The notes under the pieces were generated by a model. The model did not search any database. It saw nothing but the letters and a program-made list of their open reading frames with translations, and was not told the DNA's origin. Positions 1-8,042 of a DNA stretch of 33,445 bases are shown here, piece after piece. Every line of letters begins with the position of its first letter. The first letter of the stretch is position 1. The position numbers and the translations under genes were made by a program. Origin of the DNA: Methylobacterium sp. (GTDB taxonomy: Bacteria; Pseudomonadota; Alphaproteobacteria; Rhizobiales; Beijerinckiaceae); NCBI RefSeq assembly GCF_019745455.1, contig NZ_JAIETD010000099.1, positions 1 through 33,445 of the forward strand, given 5' to 3'.

Positions 1-549
1 GCCGCATGGCCCGATGGCCACCCCAATCCCCGCCAAAGCGGTCCTCGAATTTACACCTCGTCCGCGGACGCTACCCCAGCGTGGCGGCTGCCGTTTCCGC
101 AGGCGACCGATCCTCGACGGGTAGGGCAACCGCATCGGCTCGCGCCCGGCCTGCTTAGACCTCACCAAAAGCCCGAGCGGATGCGTCGAGCCTCCCCCGC
201 AGCCCCACTCGAGGCGCCTCCCATGCTTAATGCCCGTGTTACTTGCCCCACATCACGATGCAGGAGATCGCCGAGCTTAATCCTCTCATCGGGGCAGCTA
301 TGGGCCGGGAAAAGCCTCCCGCTCGATCCGATGCTCTCCCTCTCGCTCAAACGGGGCGACCGCGGCTTTAGTCGGAAATGCTTTTGATAGAAAAACGGCA
401 GCCTTAGCGTCGCATCTGTCACTGACGAGAGTTCCCGCGCTTACGAGCGGCCGCCGTGAGCGGTACCTCATCGCTTATGACAACACCCGACAGGCAGACC
501 TTCTCGGAACTGCGACAACCGAATTTGCCGAGAACGGCAATCAGTCGCT
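1..549. other. Left flank without a supportable gene
   Basis: Several short frames are open on both strands, but none has a ribosome-binding site with recognisable protein content. A minus-strand frame at 162-422 and a plus-strand frame running into the tRNA fragment (about 440-550) were looked at closely and not accepted. By the tRNA polarity this is chromosome outside the island, or the end of an older insertion. Confidence 0.4.
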
Positions 550-600
550 TGGCGCACCCGACACGATTCGAACGTGTGACCTTTGCCTTCGGAGGGCAAG
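550..600 (-). repeat. 3' half of tRNA-Arg(CCG), probable attachment site
   Basis: Read on the minus strand this stretch gives a perfect 5-bp anticodon stem (TTGCC/GGCAA) around the 7-base loop CTCCGAA, anticodon CCG. It continues with a variable loop, a perfect T-arm stem (ACACG/CGTGT) around TTCGAAT, and an acceptor strand CGGGTGC-G-CCA ending at 550. The matching 5' acceptor strand (GCACCCG) and a D-arm are absent further 5' (601-660), so the tRNA is incomplete. A tRNA 3' fragment close to an integrase gene is the usual sign of an att site left by an integrating island. The polarity means the island lies to the right. The intact tRNA should be at the far end, outside the window. Confidence 0.8.
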
Positions 601-610
601 TATCTCGTTC

Positions 611-722
611 GCCACGCCCCGCCATGCCCCGTCAGAAACATTATAATTCAGATACTTAGCGTGCCCCTTTCCGCCATGCCCCGCCACGGATATCCTCTAA
701 TGCTGTAGCCCCGCTGTAGCCC
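611..722. repeat. Short direct repeats between att site and integrase
   Basis: The 10-base motif GCCAYGCCCC occurs at 611-620, 621-630 and 673-682, with a partial copy at 683-687. A second direct repeat, GCTGTAGCCC, occurs at 702-711 and 713-722, just before the integrase start. Tyrosine integrases of genomic islands bind short arm-type direct repeats beside the core site, and the position fits. The arm-site role is an inference. The second repeat also overlaps the ribosome-binding region of the integrase gene. Confidence 0.4.
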
Positions 723-730
723 GAAGGATC

Positions 731-2155
731 GTGATGGCGACGAAGTTAACCTTGCATGCGGTCAAAGCCGCCAAGCCGCGCGAGCGCCGGTACACGATTT
801 GGGATAGTGAGCTGAAGGGCTTCGGTCTGCGCGTTAACGCAGACGGGTCGAAGAGCTATGCGCTGAAATACCTATTTCACGGGCATCAGCGTTGGCACAC
901 CATCGGAAAGCATGGCTCGCCCTGGACACCGGACACCGCTCGCAATGAGGCGCTGCGCCTCTTGGCACAGGCCCGAAATGGGATTGATCCAGAGGAGGCT
1001 AAGCGTGCTAAGGCGAGCGCTGAGCTGACCGTAGCCGACCTATGCGACCTCTATATCGAGGCTGCCTACGCCGGGCAGGTGTTGACCAAGTTCGACGAGC
1101 CGAAGAAAGCGTCAACGCTCGCGACGGACGAGAGTCGGATCTTGCGACATATCAAGCCGCTCCTTGGTGACAGGCGCATCCGAGACGTCACTACCGACGA
1201 CATTGAAGCCTTCTTACACAACGTCGCCGCGGGCAAAACTGCGGTCAACGTGAAGACTGGCCGACACGGGCGGGCAATCGTTGAGGGCGGCCGAGGGTCG
1301 GCCACTCGGACAGTAGGTCTTTTGGGAGGCATCTTTGCCTTCGCGATCCGAAAGCGGTTGCGGATCGACAATCCGGTTCGAGGCGTCCAGCGATTCAAGG
1401 ATGGACGGAACGAGCGTTACCTATCAGGCGCAGAAATGGCTCGCCTCGGGACCGTACTCAAGGCAAGCGATGAAGCCTGGGCAGCTTTCGAGAAGGAGCA
1501 GGTCGCTTGGAGTCACGTCGGTCGAAGGCGTCAGGCGCCGACGCCCCCGCACGAAGCGGAGAACCGAGTGGCGACTGACGCGATTCGATTGTTGCTTCTG
1601 ACGGGGATGCGCAAATCAGAGGTGCTGCAGCTCCAGTGGCGTCACGTCGATGCTGACAATGGCTATCTTCGGCTTCCGACCAGCAAGACTGGTGCGAAAG
1701 CAGTCCCGATTGGCACTGCAGCGTTGACCTTCCTCCTGAGTCTACCGCGACTAGCCGGCAACCCCTATGTCTTTCCCGGAAGCGTCAATGGGCGGCATTT
1801 CGTCGGGCTGCCTAAGGCATGGGAACGTATTCGTGCACGGGCTGAGCTTACCGACGTACGCCTGCACGACCTGCGGCACTCGTTCGGTGCCACCAGTGCG
1901 TCGTCTGGGAACAGCCTTCCGTTGCTCGGCGCGATACTTGGCCATCGCGATCCAAACACAACCCAGCGCTACGCTCACATCGCTCGCGATCCCGTCCGCA
2001 CCGCGGCAAACCAGATTGCCGAGCTCATAGCAACGTCGCTCGACGCAGGCATAACCCCAACGGATCGTGCATCAAATGCCCCACCTGCTCAATCGAAGAG
2101 GGTAAGATCAAAACGCAGTCCGGCGGTCGCCTCAAGTCCCTTGGCTAAGCGTTAG
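731..2155 (+). CDS. Tyrosine recombinase / island integrase (P4/IntA-like)
   Basis: This site-specific recombinase would integrate and excise the island at the adjacent tRNA-Arg. The N-terminus (about residues 1-95) is the DUF4102-type arm-binding domain, with WDSELKGFGLRV as a recognisable stretch. A SAM-like core-binding domain follows (about 105-235). The catalytic domain carries the whole active site: R294 (TGMRKSE), H379-x-x-R382 (HDLRH), H405 (GHRD) and nucleophile Y414 (QRYAH). At 474 residues it has the usual length for the family. It starts with GTG at 731, immediately followed by ATG at 734 which may be the real start; AAGG at 724-727 is the ribosome-binding site. The gene appears intact and points into the island. 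Confidence 0.93.
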   Translation: MMATKLTLHAVKAAKPRERRYTIWDSELKGFGLRVNADGSKSYALKYLFHGHQRWHTIGKHGSPWTPDTARNEALRLLAQARNGIDPEEAKRAKASAELTVADLCDLYIEAAYAGQVLTKFDEPKKASTLATDESRILRHIKPLLGDRRIRDVTTDDIEAFLHNVAAGKTAVNVKTGRHGRAIVEGGRGSATRTVGLLGGIFAFAIRKRLRIDNPVRGVQRFKDGRNERYLSGAEMARLGTVLKASDEAWAAFEKEQVAWSHVGRRRQAPTPPHEAENRVATDAIRLLLLTGMRKSEVLQLQWRHVDADNGYLRLPTSKTGAKAVPIGTAALTFLLSLPRLAGNPYVFPGSVNGRHFVGLPKAWERIRARAELTDVRLHDLRHSFGATSASSGNSLPLLGAILGHRDPNTTQRYAHIARDPVRTAANQIAELIATSLDAGITPTDRASNAPPAQSKRVRSKRSPAVASSPLAKR

Positions 2156-2205
2156 CAGGGGCCGCCCTATGCCCTTCCTCGTGCAAAAGGCGCCAAGAAT
2201 TTTAG

Positions 2206-2535
2206 TAGCATCAGGTCGCCGGGGGCCACAAACCTCCTCGTCTGGTTGCGGCTGCGCTTGCCGAGAGTGCGCAACAAGGGCAATCGAGGTTGCTATCGTT
2301 GAACGGGGCTTGGCGGCAGCACACTGATGCTGGCCATCTGTGCTCTTTCTCGCGGATCGTGCAGAAGGGCGTTGCCGACTTTGTCAAAGGCGTATTCGGG
2401 ATGTTCAGTAACCCGACCGCCCGCGCGCCCGAGATCAATTGGACACGGCTAAAATCGATGCCGTGAATTCCCCTGATCCTCGTTTCCCTCATCCATCGGA
2501 GGCTAGACGCCGCACGGATGCCGCCGCGGGTCTGA
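2206..2535 (+). pseudogene. Decayed TIGR02391-family protein (C-terminal part)
   Basis: One frame (open from 2206, read here from about 2233) contains KGVFGMFSNPTARAPEINW. It matches the conserved core of TIGR02391/Ymh-like proteins as I recall it (FKGLFGMFRNP-x-AH-x-P). The frame hits TGA at 2464-2466 and then resumes with SLIHRRLDAARM, the family's usual C-terminus, ending at TGA 2533. Between W and SLIHRRLD the spacing is about what the family has. A shifted frame in that stretch reads DAVN, so a pair of compensating indels is likely. No good start codon or ribosome-binding site is visible. The family is often found in mobile and defence regions, but its biochemical role is not established. 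Nothing else is supported in the 575-base gap between the integrase and arsH. Confidence 0.5.
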
Positions 2536-2729
2536 GCAGAGGGCAGAGGACGGGACGCCAAACCTTAAGCGAAGCCTTTTCCTCAACCCCTTAGACGCCG
2601 TCATCACGATGACGTCCGGCCACAGCAACGCGCGCCGTCAGCGCGATCTCTATCGTGCTCACAGATCGGCCGCTGCGAACACCATGAAGACGGTGTCGAA
2701 ACAGGACTCCGGCATCGCAGCCAGTGCGC

Positions 2730-3449
2730 TCACCTTTTGCCGAAGCCGATATCGGCCGCCACCGCTGCCAGGCGCTCGGGCTCGCGCTCCTTGCGCTCGC
2801 TGTAGCGCTCGACGAGGTAGTCCGCGCGCTCGCGGGTCAGCAACGTGAACTTCATCAGTTCCTCGCACACGTCCACCACACGGTCGTAGAGCGGCCCAGG
2901 CTTCATGCGACCGGCGTCGTCGAACTCCTTGTAGGCCATGGCGACCGACGACTGGTTCGGGATGGTGATCATCCGCATCCACCGCCCGAGCACGCGTAAT
3001 GAGTTCACGGCATTGAACGACTGCGACCCGCCTGACACCTGCATCACTGCGAGCGTTCGCCCCTGTGTCGGACGCACCGAACCCTCGCTCAGGGGAAGCC
3101 AGTCGATTTGGCTCTTCATCACGCCGGTCATGTTGCCATGACGTTCCGGTGAGACCCAGACATGACCTTCCGACCAGATCGACAGGTTTCGGAGTTCCTG
3201 GACCTTGGGATGGTCGGCCGTTGTGTCGTCCGGCAGCGGAAGGCCATGCGCGTCGTAAATCCGCACCTCGCCGCCCATGGCCTCAAGCAGGCGGGCCGAC
3301 TCGTGGGCTAGGAACCGGCTGAAGGACCGCTCGCGAAGCGACCCGTACAGGACCAGGAAGCGCGGGGCGTGCTTGGTAGCGTTCGCGTACGTCGAGATGC
3401 CCGTTCGTCGGGACCTCAAAATGGGCTCCACTGAGGTTCGGCATTCCAT
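2730..3449 (-). CDS. arsH: ArsH, NADPH-dependent FMN reductase (N-terminus probably frameshifted)
   Basis: This is a flavodoxin-fold reductase of arsenic operons. Characterised members oxidise trivalent organoarsenicals or reduce quinones using FMN and NADPH. Family signatures are clear: [15 protein letters not shown] (phosphate-binding loop), [42 protein letters not shown] and IPNQSS. The core from [10 protein letters not shown] onward is complete and ends normally. The first 25 or so residues from ATG 3449 do not look like ArsH. A second frame from ATG 3444 encodes [19 protein letters not shown], which does. One extra base near 3375 would account for the switch. The catalytic fold should be intact if a start is used. 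It is divergent from arsR with a 78-base gap. Confidence 0.88.
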   Translation of the reverse strand: MECRTSVEPILRSRRTGISTYANATKHAPRFLVLYGSLRERSFSRFLAHESARLLEAMGGEVRIYDAHGLPLPDDTTADHPKVQELRNLSIWSEGHVWVSPERHGNMTGVMKSQIDWLPLSEGSVRPTQGRTLAVMQVSGGSQSFNAVNSLRVLGRWMRMITIPNQSSVAMAYKEFDDAGRMKPGPLYDRVVDVCEELMKFTLLTRERADYLVERYSERKEREPERLAAVAADIGFGKR

Positions 3450-3527
3450 CGGTGAAGGGCTGTCGAGGCTTGTCCACGCGGCAGAGTTCCTCTACGTTTC
3501 AAGATGCATTGAGATATTGGAACGCCG
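3450..3527. promoter_or_regulatory. Divergent arsH-arsR promoter region, candidate ArsR operator
   Basis: This 78-base AT-richer gap separates arsH and arsR. Around 3500-3515 lies the imperfect inverted repeat TCAA-GATGCA-TTGA, of the kind ArsR-family winged-helix dimers bind. Control of both directions by ArsR is common in ars clusters, but no -35/-10 pair is clear enough to name. Confidence 0.3.
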
Positions 3528-3887
3528 ATGGACGAACGGCAAGCCCTTAACGCATTTGCGGCGATGGCCCAGGAGCACCGCTTGCGGATCGTCCGGCACT
3601 TGGTGACGGCGGGACCGGACGGCCTTGCCGCCGGCGTGCTCGCGACCGCCGTGGGGGTCTCGACCTCGAACATCTCCTTCCACCTCAAGGAACTCGACCA
3701 TGCCGGGTTGATCGCGTCCCGGCGCGAGGGCAGGTCGATCATCTACAGCGCCGTCTATCCCGCGCTGTCCGGCCTCATCCAGTTCCTGATGAGCGACTGC
3801 TGCCAGGGCCGGCCGGAAGTCTGCGACCCGGCGATGGCCGCCCTCTCCACCTGCTGCATTCCCACAGGAGACACCGCCCATGTCTGA
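3528..3887 (+). CDS. arsR: ArsR-family arsenic-responsive repressor
   Basis: A 119-residue winged-helix repressor that would release its operator when it binds As(III). The fold is typical: MAQEHRLRIVRHL, then the recognition region GVSTSNISFHLKELDHAGLI and the wing SRREGRSIIYS. There is no CxC motif in the DNA-binding helix. Instead Cys residues cluster at the C-terminus (C91-C92, then C102 and a CC pair near residue 112). This fits the ArsR types whose arsenic site lies near the C-terminus. GGAAC upstream of ATG 3528 serves as the ribosome-binding site. Its stop overlaps the next gene's start by 8 bases, so the two are translationally coupled. Confidence 0.92.
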   Translation: MDERQALNAFAAMAQEHRLRIVRHLVTAGPDGLAAGVLATAVGVSTSNISFHLKELDHAGLIASRREGRSIIYSAVYPALSGLIQFLMSDCCQGRPEVCDPAMAALSTCCIPTGDTAHV

Positions 3888-4407
3888 CCACGTCTACAAC
3901 GTGCTGTTCCTCTGCACCGGCAACTCGGCCCGCTCGATCCTGGCCGAGGCGATGCTCGCCAAGGACGGCAAGGGCCGCTTCCAAGCCTTCTCAGCCGGCA
4001 GCCAACCCAAGCCAGACGTGAACCCGCTTGCCCTCCAGGTCCTGCGGGAAACCGATTACCCGACCGAGGGCATGCGCTCGAAGTCCTGGGACGAGTTCGC
4101 CGCGCCGGGAGCGCCGATCATGGATTTCGTCTTCACCGTCTGTGACAACGCCGCAGGCGAGGTCTGCCCGTATTGGCCTGGCCAGCCGGTGACGGCCCAT
4201 TGGGGCATCGAGGACCCCGCGGCGGTCGAGGGCTCGGAGATGGAGCGCAAGGCGGCCTTCGTCACGGCACAGCGTTATCTCAAGAACCGGATCTCGGCCT
4301 TTCTAGCGCTGCCGATGACCAGCCTCGACCAAGTCTCTCTCGCCGCCCGAGTCCGCGAGATCGGCCAACAGGCCGGCGCCACCTCGGCCAGGCCGGAGGT
4401 CGCATGA
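3880..4407 (+). CDS. arsC: Arsenate reductase, low-MW phosphatase type (thioredoxin-coupled)
   Basis: It reduces arsenate to arsenite with a phosphatase-like P-loop, C12-TGNSARS. Two further Cys, C88 and C96 (CDNAAGEVC), and the following HWGIEDPA match the Staphylococcus pI258 ArsC layout. There, three cysteines relay the disulfide to thioredoxin. At 175 residues it is longer than the usual ~130-140. The extra part is a C-terminal tail after RISAFLALP that resembles tails in rhizobial ArsC proteins. It overlaps arsR at the 5' end and the next arsC at the 3' end (ATGA at 4404-4407), so it sits in a tight operon. Confidence 0.9.
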   Translation: MSDHVYNVLFLCTGNSARSILAEAMLAKDGKGRFQAFSAGSQPKPDVNPLALQVLRETDYPTEGMRSKSWDEFAAPGAPIMDFVFTVCDNAAGEVCPYWPGQPVTAHWGIEDPAAVEGSEMERKAAFVTAQRYLKNRISAFLALPMTSLDQVSLAARVREIGQQAGATSARPEVA

Positions 4408-4832
4408 TGGACGTCGTCATCTACCACAACCCGGGTTGCGGCACGTCCCGCAACACACTGGCGCTGATCCGCAATGCCGGCATCGAGCCGCACGTCGTTG
4501 AGTATCTAAAGACGCCGCCGTCCCGGACACTGCTGAGGGACATGGTCGCGCGCGCCGGCATCACCGTTCGCGAGGCAATCCGCGAGAAAGGCACACCCTT
4601 CGCCGAGTTGGGCCTTTCCGACCCGGCCCTCACCGACGATCAGCTCCTCGACGCCATGGTCGAGCACCCCATTCTCATCAACCGACCCCTGGTGGTGACG
4701 CCCAAGGGTATCGCCCTGTGCAGGCCATCGGAAGCCGTACTGAACCTGCTGCCGCCGCAGCAGGGCGAGTTCGTGAAGGAAGACGGCGAGCGCGTCGTTG
4801 ACGAGCACGGGCGACGCGTTGCCACCGCCTGA
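4404..4832 (+). CDS. arsC: Arsenate reductase, glutaredoxin-coupled (R773 type)
   Basis: A 142-residue ArsC of the E. coli plasmid R773/ArsC-Spx family. It reduces arsenate using glutathione and glutaredoxin. The N-terminus IYHNPGCGTSRNTL holds the single catalytic Cys (C12 from ATG 4404). The later INRPLVVTPKG and LCRPSE stretches carry arginines of the oxyanion site. ATG 4404 overlaps the stop of the preceding gene, and ATG 4407 is an equally good alternative. This family is unrelated in mechanism to the enzyme just upstream, so the operon encodes two independent arsenate reduction routes. Confidence 0.92.
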   Translation: MMDVVIYHNPGCGTSRNTLALIRNAGIEPHVVEYLKTPPSRTLLRDMVARAGITVREAIREKGTPFAELGLSDPALTDDQLLDAMVEHPILINRPLVVTPKGIALCRPSEAVLNLLPPQQGEFVKEDGERVVDEHGRRVATA

Positions 4833-4871
4833 TCTCAGCCTAAAACCCTCCATAAAGAAGAAACGGCCCCG

Positions 4872-6167
4872 ATGCTCGCGCTCGCGATCTTCATCGTCAC
4901 CCTCGTGTTCGTCATCTGGCAGCCGAAGGGCTTCGGGATCGGGTGGAGTGCCCTCATCGGGGCCGGCGTGGCCCTCGCGACGGGCGTGGTCACGCCGGGT
5001 GACGTGCCGGTCGTCTGGCACATCGTCTGGGATGCGACCTTCACCTTCGTCGCCCTCATCATCATCTCGCTCCTGCTAGACGAGGCGGGCTTCTTCCATT
5101 GGGCGGCCCTGCACATCGCCCGCTGGGGCGGCGGAAGGGGACGGCTCCTGTTCCCGCTGGTCATCCTGCTCGGGGCCGCCATCGCCGCGGTGTTCGCCAA
5201 TGACGGCGCGGCGCTGCTGTTGACGCCCATCGTGCTCGCCATCCTGCTCCGGCTCGACTTCAAGCCGCCGGCGGCGCTCGCCTTCATCGTCGCCTGTGGG
5301 TTCGTGGCCGATTCGACGAGCCTGCCGCTCGTCATCTCGAATCTCGTCAACATCGTCTCGGCCAACTTCTTCGATATCACCTTCAGCCGCTACGCCGCCG
5401 TGATGGTGCCGGTGAACCTCGTCTCGCTGGCCGCGACGCTGGTGGTGCTGTGGCTGTTCTACCGGCGCGACCTGCCCGTCACGTATCCGGTCGGGCAGTT
5501 GGAAGCACCACGCCAGGCCATCCGTGACCCCCTCGTGTTCCGGGCGGCGTTCCCGCTTCTGGGGTTGCTGCTGGTCGCCTATTTCGTCACCGCGCCGTTC
5601 GGCGTTCCGGTCTCGGTCGTCACCTGTGCCGGGGCCTTGATCCTGCTGGCGCTGGCCAACCGGAGCCGCGTCATCCCCATGCGGAAGGTCCTGACGGGAG
5701 CCCCCTGGCAGATCGTGCTGTTCAGCCTCGGCATGTACCTCGTCGTCTACGGCCTGAAGAACGCTGGCCTGACGGACTACCTGGCGCAGGGTCTCGTCTG
5801 GCTATCGGACCACGGTTCGTTCGCCGCCACCATCGGCACGGGGTTCGCCGCCGCCATCCTGTCGTCGGTGATGAACAACATGCCGAGCGTGCTGGTCGGG
5901 GCGCTCGCCATCCAGCAGGCCCCGGACCTCTCGCCCTTGACCCACGAACTCATGGTCTACGCGAACGTCATCGGCTGCGACCTCGGCCCGAAGTTCACGC
6001 CCATCGGCAGCCTGGCGACCCTCCTCTGGTTGCATGTCCTCGACACCAAGGGCCAGCACATCACCTGGGGCCAGTACATGCGGGTCGGCCTCGTCATCAC
6101 GCCACCGGTGCTTCTCGTCACCCTGTCGGCCTTGGCGCTCTGGCTGCCCATACTCGGGGCTCGGTAG
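4872..6167 (+). CDS. arsB: ArsB arsenite efflux permease
   Basis: An inner-membrane carrier that expels arsenite (and antimonite) using the proton gradient. At 431 residues with about 12 hydrophobic segments it has the classic ArsB length. Family stretches include [37 protein letters not shown] and the C-terminal [20 protein letters not shown]. These belong to the ArsB/NhaD (ion transporter) superfamily, not to the ACR3 type. It starts 39 bases after arsC. The MFS gene follows after 7 bases. Confidence 0.94.
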   Translation: MLALAIFIVTLVFVIWQPKGFGIGWSALIGAGVALATGVVTPGDVPVVWHIVWDATFTFVALIIISLLLDEAGFFHWAALHIARWGGGRGRLLFPLVILLGAAIAAVFANDGAALLLTPIVLAILLRLDFKPPAALAFIVACGFVADSTSLPLVISNLVNIVSANFFDITFSRYAAVMVPVNLVSLAATLVVLWLFYRRDLPVTYPVGQLEAPRQAIRDPLVFRAAFPLLGLLLVAYFVTAPFGVPVSVVTCAGALILLALANRSRVIPMRKVLTGAPWQIVLFSLGMYLVVYGLKNAGLTDYLAQGLVWLSDHGSFAATIGTGFAAAILSSVMNNMPSVLVGALAIQQAPDLSPLTHELMVYANVIGCDLGPKFTPIGSLATLLWLHVLDTKGQHITWGQYMRVGLVITPPVLLVTLSALALWLPILGAR

Positions 6168-6174
6168 CGGACCG

Positions 6175-7338
6175 ATGGCCCCGCCGCGCCGATGGTCGGT
6201 GATCTGGGCCCTTGGCGTTGTCCAGATCATGACCTGGGGCTCCTCGTTCTACCTCCTTTCGGTGCTGGTCGCGCCGATAACGAAGGATACGGGATGGCCC
6301 CTGGGCTGGGTCATCGGGGGCCTGTCCGTCGGCCTCCTTGTCGCGGGCCTCGTGTCGCCGCGGGTCGGCGCTTTCATCGGTGAGCACGGAGGACGGCCGG
6401 TGCTGGCCTTCGCGGCCGTGGTCTTAGCCGTGGGCCTTGGCGTTCTCGGCCTGGCCCCAAATCTGCCGGTCTACCTGGCAGGCTGGCTTTTCGTAGGCCT
6501 CGGAATGGGTACCGGCCTGTACGATCCCGCCTTCGCCACCCTCGGGCGCCTCTACGGCGCCGAGGCACGGCCTGCCATCACCACGCTGACCCTTTGGGGC
6601 GGCTTTGCCAGCACGGTATGCTGGCCTCTTTCCGCCTTCCTGATCGAGCAGGTGGGCTGGCGCGGGACCTGCCTCGCCTATGCGGGGCTGCACCTCGCGG
6701 TCACGCTTCCCCTCGTCTTGCTCGTCATCCCGCGGCCACCAGCAAGTGTGGTCGCGCGATCCGAACGTCCGGCGCAGGGCGTCCATCTCGATGCGCGCGA
6801 GTGGCGTGCCTTCCTCCTCATGGCAGGGGTCCTCACCCTCGGGGGAACGGTGATGGCCATGGTCTCGGTCCACCTCATCACCCTGCTGCAGGCCCGTGGC
6901 GTCGCGTTGTCCTCGGCCGTCGCCTACGGCGCGCTGATCGGACCGTCACAGGTTGGAGCTCGCATCGTCGAGATGGCTGGGAAGGGTCGGTATCATCCCC
7001 TTTGGACGCTCATCGCGGCGATGGTCCTTGTGGCTCTCGGGATCGCGATGCTGGCCGCCGGGCTGCCTGTCGTCGGTCTGGCGCTGGTCCTCTATGGCGC
7101 GGGCAACGGGATCTACTCCATCGCACGTGGAACTGTACCCCTCGCGCTTTTCGGACCGGAGCGTTACGCCCCCCTCGTCGGCCGGCTCGCGCGCCCGGGG
7201 CTGGTGGCACAGGCACTTGCGCCTTCCCTCGGAGCCGTCGTGTTGACGTATGCGGGCACCGACGCGACCTACGCCGTTCTGACCGTCGTCGCCTTGGCGA
7301 ACGTGGCGCTTGCCCTATCGCTCTGGCGCGTAAGGTAG
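6175..7338 (+). CDS. MFS permease in arsenic operon
   Basis: A 387-residue major facilitator with about 12 transmembrane segments. MTWGSSFYLLSVLVAPI marks the first segment, and the loop after the second carries the MFS-type GAFIGEHGGRPVL. The open frame extends further upstream inside arsB, but ATG 6175 is chosen because MAPPRRWSVIWALG gives a normal cytosolic N-terminus and leaves arsB intact. Its place right behind arsB suggests it exports or imports an arsenic-related compound. MFS proteins ArsJ and ArsK are known from other ars operons, but I cannot assign this one to either. A related, decayed copy of its C-terminus lies at about 8873-8961. Confidence 0.85.
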   Translation: MAPPRRWSVIWALGVVQIMTWGSSFYLLSVLVAPITKDTGWPLGWVIGGLSVGLLVAGLVSPRVGAFIGEHGGRPVLAFAAVVLAVGLGVLGLAPNLPVYLAGWLFVGLGMGTGLYDPAFATLGRLYGAEARPAITTLTLWGGFASTVCWPLSAFLIEQVGWRGTCLAYAGLHLAVTLPLVLLVIPRPPASVVARSERPAQGVHLDAREWRAFLLMAGVLTLGGTVMAMVSVHLITLLQARGVALSSAVAYGALIGPSQVGARIVEMAGKGRYHPLWTLIAAMVLVALGIAMLAAGLPVVGLALVLYGAGNGIYSIARGTVPLALFGPERYAPLVGRLARPGLVAQALAPSLGAVVLTYAGTDATYAVLTVVALANVALALSLWRVR

Positions 7339-7558
7339 GAAATCTGGCGCTCAGCTTATATCGGGCTACCCCGAATGCACCGCAGGCCCGTTCGAACCAC
7401 GTGAAACGGGACCTTCGGTGATCTCCCCCTCCGCAGGCCCTCCGCGATGGAGGCGGTCGAACCGGTCACCAGGTTCGCTTCAGGGATACGAGACTATTGG
7501 CAGCCGACCAGCCGCCTGCCCAAGCAAGTCGTCGAGCAGACCAGCGATCCCTTCCCAT

Positions 7559-7582
7559 GGCTAACCTTCCAAAGGGTTGGCC
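7559..7582. terminator. Stem-loop between MFS gene and merR
   Basis: GGCTAACC at 7559-7566 pairs with GGTTGGCC at 7575-7582 (8 bp including one G-T), with an 8-base loop. On the plus strand it is followed by TTTC only, so it would be a weak terminator. It lies between the converging MFS and merR genes. The rest of the 246-base gap (7339-7584) shows nothing else I can name. Confidence 0.3.
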
Positions 7583-7584
7583 TT

Positions 7585-7998
7585 TCATATTGGGGCATCG
7601 AGCATGTCGAGAACAGGGCAGACGGGCGTTGCTGCCCCGCTGCACTGGTCGACCGTGTCGCCCAGGATGCGCTCAAGCCGCGCGAGATGAGCAAGCTTGG
7701 TCCGGACCTCAGACAGGTGAGCGCTCGCGATGTCCCGCACATCGCGGCAGGACCGGTGACCAGGCGCGGACAGCGCCAGCAAAGTTCTGATGTCCTCGAT
7801 CCCAAAGCCCAGCGCGCGAGCGTGACGAATGAACGCCAAGCGCCGGACATGGGCCGCATCGTAGGCCCGGTGACCGCCTTCGGTGCGGTCAGGCGGCGGC
7901 ATGAGCCCGATGCGCTCGTAGTAGCGGACAGTCTCCAGGTTGACCCCGGCCGCCGCTGCCATCCGCCCGATGGAAAGACCTCGCGGACCCGTGACCAT
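7585..7998 (-). CDS. merR: MerR-family metal sensor (Hg/divalent-type cysteines)
   Basis: A 137-residue activator with an N-terminal winged HTH (LSIGRMAAAAGVNLETVRYYERIGL), a dimerisation helix and a C-terminal metal loop. Cysteines at C84, C119 and C127 correspond to the mercury/zinc sensor pattern. MerR and ZntR have a Cys at the helix position (here C84), where copper sensors have Ser. The C-x7-C loop spacing is closer to CueR/ZntR than to Tn501 MerR. The start ATG 7998 was chosen because upstream codons run through the divergent promoter. Divergence from merT over a perfect dyad supports autoregulation and control of merT. Mercury is the likeliest inducer, though another thiophilic metal is possible. 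Confidence 0.85.
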   Translation of the reverse strand: MVTGPRGLSIGRMAAAAGVNLETVRYYERIGLMPPPDRTEGGHRAYDAAHVRRLAFIRHARALGFGIEDIRTLLALSAPGHRSCRDVRDIASAHLSEVRTKLAHLARLERILGDTVDQCSGAATPVCPVLDMLDAPI

Positions 7999-8005
7999 TT
8001 TCCCC

Positions 8006-8036
8006 TTGATCCCGTAGTTGCTACGGGATGCACAGT
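8006..8036 (+). promoter_or_regulatory. MerR-type promoter/operator for merT
   Basis: TTGATC (8006-8011) and CACAGT (8031-8036) stand as -35 and -10 with a 19-base spacer, the long spacing that MerR-family activators correct. Inside lies the perfect dyad ATCCCGTAG-TTG-CTACGGGAT (8009-8029). Its CCGTA/TACGG half sites resemble the Tn501 MerR box, though the centre is 3 rather than 4 bases. The -10 match is weak (3 of 6), as is usual for activated promoters. Confidence 0.7.
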
Positions 8037-8042
8037 GGCACG

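Noticed and set aside
162..422. 86-codon minus-strand open frame in the left flank
   Set aside because: No ribosome-binding site and no recognisable protein content. Short open frames on both strands are common in this GC-rich DNA.
440..640. Plus-strand frame reading YLIAYDNTRQADLL into the tRNA fragment (APDTIRTCD)
   Set aside because: There is no start codon. The second half is the familiar false translation of the antisense of a tRNA 3' end. The first half recalls small Cas2-like proteins only vaguely.
2211..2561. 116-codon minus-strand frame
   Set aside because: It is the antisense of the TIGR02391-like relic, whose plus-strand reading has better protein similarity.
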